NCBI GenBank assembly: GCA_034111645.1
Contig: JAWUWW010000022.1
Coordinates: 62,001 to 126,000 of the forward strand
Direction of reading: 5' to 3'
Source: CANLBN01 sp034111645
GTDB lineage: Bacteria > Pseudomonadota > Gammaproteobacteria > Pseudomonadales > Cellvibrionaceae
DNA: 64,000 nt
This document shows positions 61,414 through 64,000 of the stretch, one piece after another. The notes under the pieces are model-generated. The model was not told the DNA's origin. It saw nothing but the letters and a program-made list of their open reading frames with translations, and did no database searches. The number at the start of each line of letters is the position of its first letter. The stretch's first letter is position 1. The translations under genes were made by a program, and so were the position numbers.

Positions 61414-63777
61414 CTATTTTGCGTGTTTACCTAAATGTAGCCAAGTATCTAATACCGAATCAGGGTTCAGCGATACAGAATCAATGCCCTGCTCCATTAG
61501 CCATACGGCAAAATCGACATGGTCTGATGGGCCTTGGCCACATATTCCAACATATTTACCTTGTTTTTTACATGCGGTAATTGCCATTGATAACAATGCT
61601 TTAACCGCGTCGTTACGCTCGTCAAATAAGTGCGCGATTAAACCAGAGTCACGATCAAGACCAAGGGTTAGCTGTGTTAAATCATTGGAGCCAATAGAGA
61701 ATCCATCAAAGTATTCTAAAAACTGTTCTGCTAGTAGCGCATTTGAGGGCAACTCGCACATCATAATTAGTTTTAAGCCATTCTCGCCACGCTTAAGGCC
61801 ATAACTGGCGAGTAACTCGGTGACTTGTTTTGCTTCATCGACGGTACGTACAAATGGAATCATAATTTGTACGTGCTCTAGACCCATCTCTTCACGGACA
61901 ATTTTTAGCGCCTTACATTCTAGCGCAAAGCATTCGCGAAATGATTCGGAGATATAGCGTGATGCACCGCGATAACCAATCATTGGATTTTCTTCTTCTG
62001 GCTCGTATTGAGTTCCACCAATCAAATGCGCATATTCATTCGATTTGAAGTCAGACATCCGCACAATGACGGGCTCAGGAGCAAAAGAGGCCGCAATTGT
62101 GGATACACCTTCTACTACTTTCTCGATAAAGTAATCTGTCGGTGAGCTATAGCCCGCAATTTGACGAGTCACTTGTTCTTTAAGCTCGCCTTTTAATTGG
62201 TCGTACTCTAATAAAGCTTTAGGGTGAACCGCAACCATACGATTGATGATAAATTCGAGCCGCGCTAAACCCACACCATTATGGGGTAAACTTGCAAACG
62301 ACATGGCACGATCTGGATTACCAACGTTCATCATAATTTTGAACGGTAATTCCGGCATCTCATCAACTGCATCTTGGCTAAGTGTAAAATCTAACTCACC
62401 TGCGTAGACAAAACCAACATCACCTTCGGCACAAGATACTGTAACAGGGGCACCCATTTTTAATTTCGTGGTCGCATCACCACAGCCAACAACTGCAGGG
62501 ATACCTAACTCTCGAGCAATAATAGCTGCGTGACAGGTGCGTCCACCACGATTAGTGACAATCGCACTTGCACGCTTCATAACAGGTTCCCAATCTGGGT
62601 CAGTCATATCCGTCACTAGCACATCACCGTCTTGAACTTGATCCATATTTTTAATGCTGTCGACGATACGGACAACACCTTTACCTATGCGCTGACCAAT
62701 TGATCGGCCTTCACATAAAACCTGGCTACTTTCATTAAGCTTGTAGCGGTCAATCGCATTACCTGTTTCTTGACTTTTAACAGTCTCGGGACGAGCTTGA
62801 ACAATATAGATCCCACCGTCATCACCGTCTTTTGCCCATTCGATATCCATTGGGCGGCCATAATGATCTTCAATAATTAGGGCTTGCCTAGCAAGCTCTT
62901 CAGCTTCATTGTCATTAATTGAAAACTGTAACCGCTCGGCCTCATCGACATCAACGGTATCGACTAACTCGCCAGGAATAGATGAGTAAATCATCTTAAT
63001 CATTTTACTACCCAAATTACGGCGTAATATCGAGCGCTTACCAGCCTTTAAAGCGGGCTTATAGATATAAAATTCATCGGGATTAACAGAGCCTTGAACA
63101 ACAGTCTCACCAAGGCCATAAGAAGAGGTGATAAATACAGCTTCACGAAAACCTGATTCTGTATCGAGGGTAAACATCACACCGCTAGAGCCTGTTTCGC
63201 TAGGGACCATACGCTGAATACCGGCAGATAATGCAACGCCCGCATGCTCAAAACCTTTATGCACACGATAACTAATTGCGCGATCGTTAAAAAGGGATGC
63301 AAAGACTTCTTTGATAGAGTGCATAACTTGCTCAAAGCCACGCACGTTAAGCATAGTTTCTTGTTGGCCGGCAAAAGAGGCATCGGGAAGGTCTTCTGCG
63401 GTGGCAGATGAACGCACAGCAACTGCTAAGTTTTCATTGCCCGCTTGTAAAGTGATAAAAGCTTCTTTGATGGCAGCTTCAAGCGCAGGTTGAAATGGCG
63501 TCGCAACTACCCAGCGGCGAATATCTGCTCCCGCTTTGGCAAGCGCATTAACGTCGTTAACATCTAAGGCTGATAAGGTACTTTGAATGCGATCATTTAA
63601 ACCACTTTGATCAAGGAATTCTCTAAAGGCATCAGCGGTCGTTGCAAAACCATTAGGAACACTTACGCCCAACCCTTTTAAATGGCTAATCATTTCGCCG
63701 AGGGATGCATTCTTACCACCAACGCGATTTACGTCGTCCATGCCTAAGCCATCGAACCAAAGTACGTAGTCTGTCAT
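61414..63777 (-). CDS. ppsA: Phosphoenolpyruvate synthase
   Basis: Converts pyruvate, ATP and water to phosphoenolpyruvate, AMP and phosphate in gluconeogenesis. 787 residues (E. coli 792). N-terminal ATP-grasp domain (VGGKNASLGEMI, AVRSSATAEDLPDASFAGQQ split as AVRSSATAEDLP and ASFAGQQET), swivelling domain with phospho-His416 in GGRTCHAAIIAREL, and C-terminal PEP/pyruvate domain with SNDLTQLTLGLDRDS and Cys in GICGQGPSD. Start ATG. The upstream 223 nt hold the promoter; a regulatory ppsR gene, if present, lies outside. Confidence 0.97.
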   Translation of the reverse strand: MTDYVLWFDGLGMDDVNRVGGKNASLGEMISHLKGLGVSVPNGFATTADAFREFLDQSGLNDRIQSTLSALDVNDVNALAKAGADIRRWVVATPFQPALEAAIKEAFITLQAGNENLAVAVRSSATAEDLPDASFAGQQETMLNVRGFEQVMHSIKEVFASLFNDRAISYRVHKGFEHAGVALSAGIQRMVPSETGSSGVMFTLDTESGFREAVFITSSYGLGETVVQGSVNPDEFYIYKPALKAGKRSILRRNLGSKMIKMIYSSIPGELVDTVDVDEAERLQFSINDNEAEELARQALIIEDHYGRPMDIEWAKDGDDGGIYIVQARPETVKSQETGNAIDRYKLNESSQVLCEGRSIGQRIGKGVVRIVDSIKNMDQVQDGDVLVTDMTDPDWEPVMKRASAIVTNRGGRTCHAAIIARELGIPAVVGCGDATTKLKMGAPVTVSCAEGDVGFVYAGELDFTLSQDAVDEMPELPFKIMMNVGNPDRAMSFASLPHNGVGLARLEFIINRMVAVHPKALLEYDQLKGELKEQVTRQIAGYSSPTDYFIEKVVEGVSTIAASFAPEPVIVRMSDFKSNEYAHLIGGTQYEPEEENPMIGYRGASRYISESFRECFALECKALKIVREEMGLEHVQIMIPFVRTVDEAKQVTELLASYGLKRGENGLKLIMMCELPSNALLAEQFLEYFDGFSIGSNDLTQLTLGLDRDSGLIAHLFDERNDAVKALLSMAITACKKQGKYVGICGQGPSDHVDFAVWLMEQGIDSVSLNPDSVLDTWLHLGKHAK

Positions 63778-64000
63778 TGTCTTGCCTTTTATATTTTAAT
63801 AATTAGTTTAATAAGCCGTTTAAAAATTAGTTAATCAATAAACTTTATGTATCTGTATCAACATTCTTATTAGTAACTTTATCTGCAAGATGGCACGCCA
63901 CCAAGGTTAAGCAGACATATTCTCAAGCCGCGCATTATATAGAATTACCACAAATAGTGTAGTGCGATGAGCATAATAGTCGGGTAATATCTTATTAATA

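Overview
The window reads as one stretch of chromosome from a low-GC, probably marine or brackish gammaproteobacterium. The evidence is a complete Na+-translocating NADH:quinone reductase operon (nqrABCDEF with apbE and nqrM), a full-length PntAB transhydrogenase, a FimL/ChpA-type Hpt-like protein, a CsiV-family protein, TRAP transport, and a block whose gene order (nqrF-A, gap, mfd, csiV, mtnP, nagZ, lexA, sulA, topA) matches, from memory, the Pseudomonas aeruginosa PA2994-PA3011 block. No phage, transposase, CRISPR array or rRNA was seen. I could not run searches, so product names rest on motifs, length and synteny.

Layout. 1-2349: end of a taurine/nitrate-type ABC ATPase and a permease with a very large N-terminal insertion. 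2625-5623: pntAB. 5785-7542: a FimL-like protein, then an 820 bp gap. 8363-15627: nqrM, apbE and nqrF-A, all leftward. 16040-31959: gap, mfd, csiV, MTA/MTI phosphorylase, MscS-type channel, nagZ, lexA-sulA, topA and small hypotheticals. 32375-37140: soluble lytic transglycosylase, CheV, EAL-HDOD protein, glutaredoxin-like protein. 37223-42396: a DUF5610-like protein and an ATP-grasp/alpha-E plus transglutaminase pair. 42558-44209: RraA-like protein and fpr, divergent, with palindromes and a candidate Fur box between them. 44434-51660: pxpABC, a TRAP transporter, a D-glutamate-cyclase-like (DUF1445) protein and a LysR regulator, which looks like a 5-oxoproline/D-glutamate uptake and catabolism unit. 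51941-54819: DUF3301 protein, cytochrome c, SDR, a hypothetical and a tandem universal stress protein. 55103-59340: RND pump and adaptor. 59727-61342: a Ca2+/Na+ antiporter beside a rearranged tRNA-Arg(TCG) locus. 61414-63777: ppsA.

How the parts fit. NQR and PntAB couple NADH/NADPH redox state to Na+ and H+ gradients. ApbE and NqrM are the NQR maturation factors. Fpr supplies further NADPH/flavodoxin-ferredoxin exchange. LexA (two tandem SOS-box-like sites) and SulA, with Mfd and TopA nearby, form a DNA-damage and topology neighbourhood. NagZ, Slt and CsiV relate to the cell wall.

The most unusual locus is the tRNA-Arg gene. Two nearly identical 101 bp tandem units, each carrying a tRNA-Arg pseudo-copy interrupted by a short insertion, lie on its 5' side. 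On its 3' side is a decayed duplicate of the tRNA 3' end plus terminator, separated from the tRNA by a hairpin-dense element of about 120 bp. The second main lead is the TRAP-Pxp-DUF1445-LysR cluster. Other leads are the permease insertion and an MscS-type gene whose natural start appears to be AUU, or to need slippage on an A-tract.
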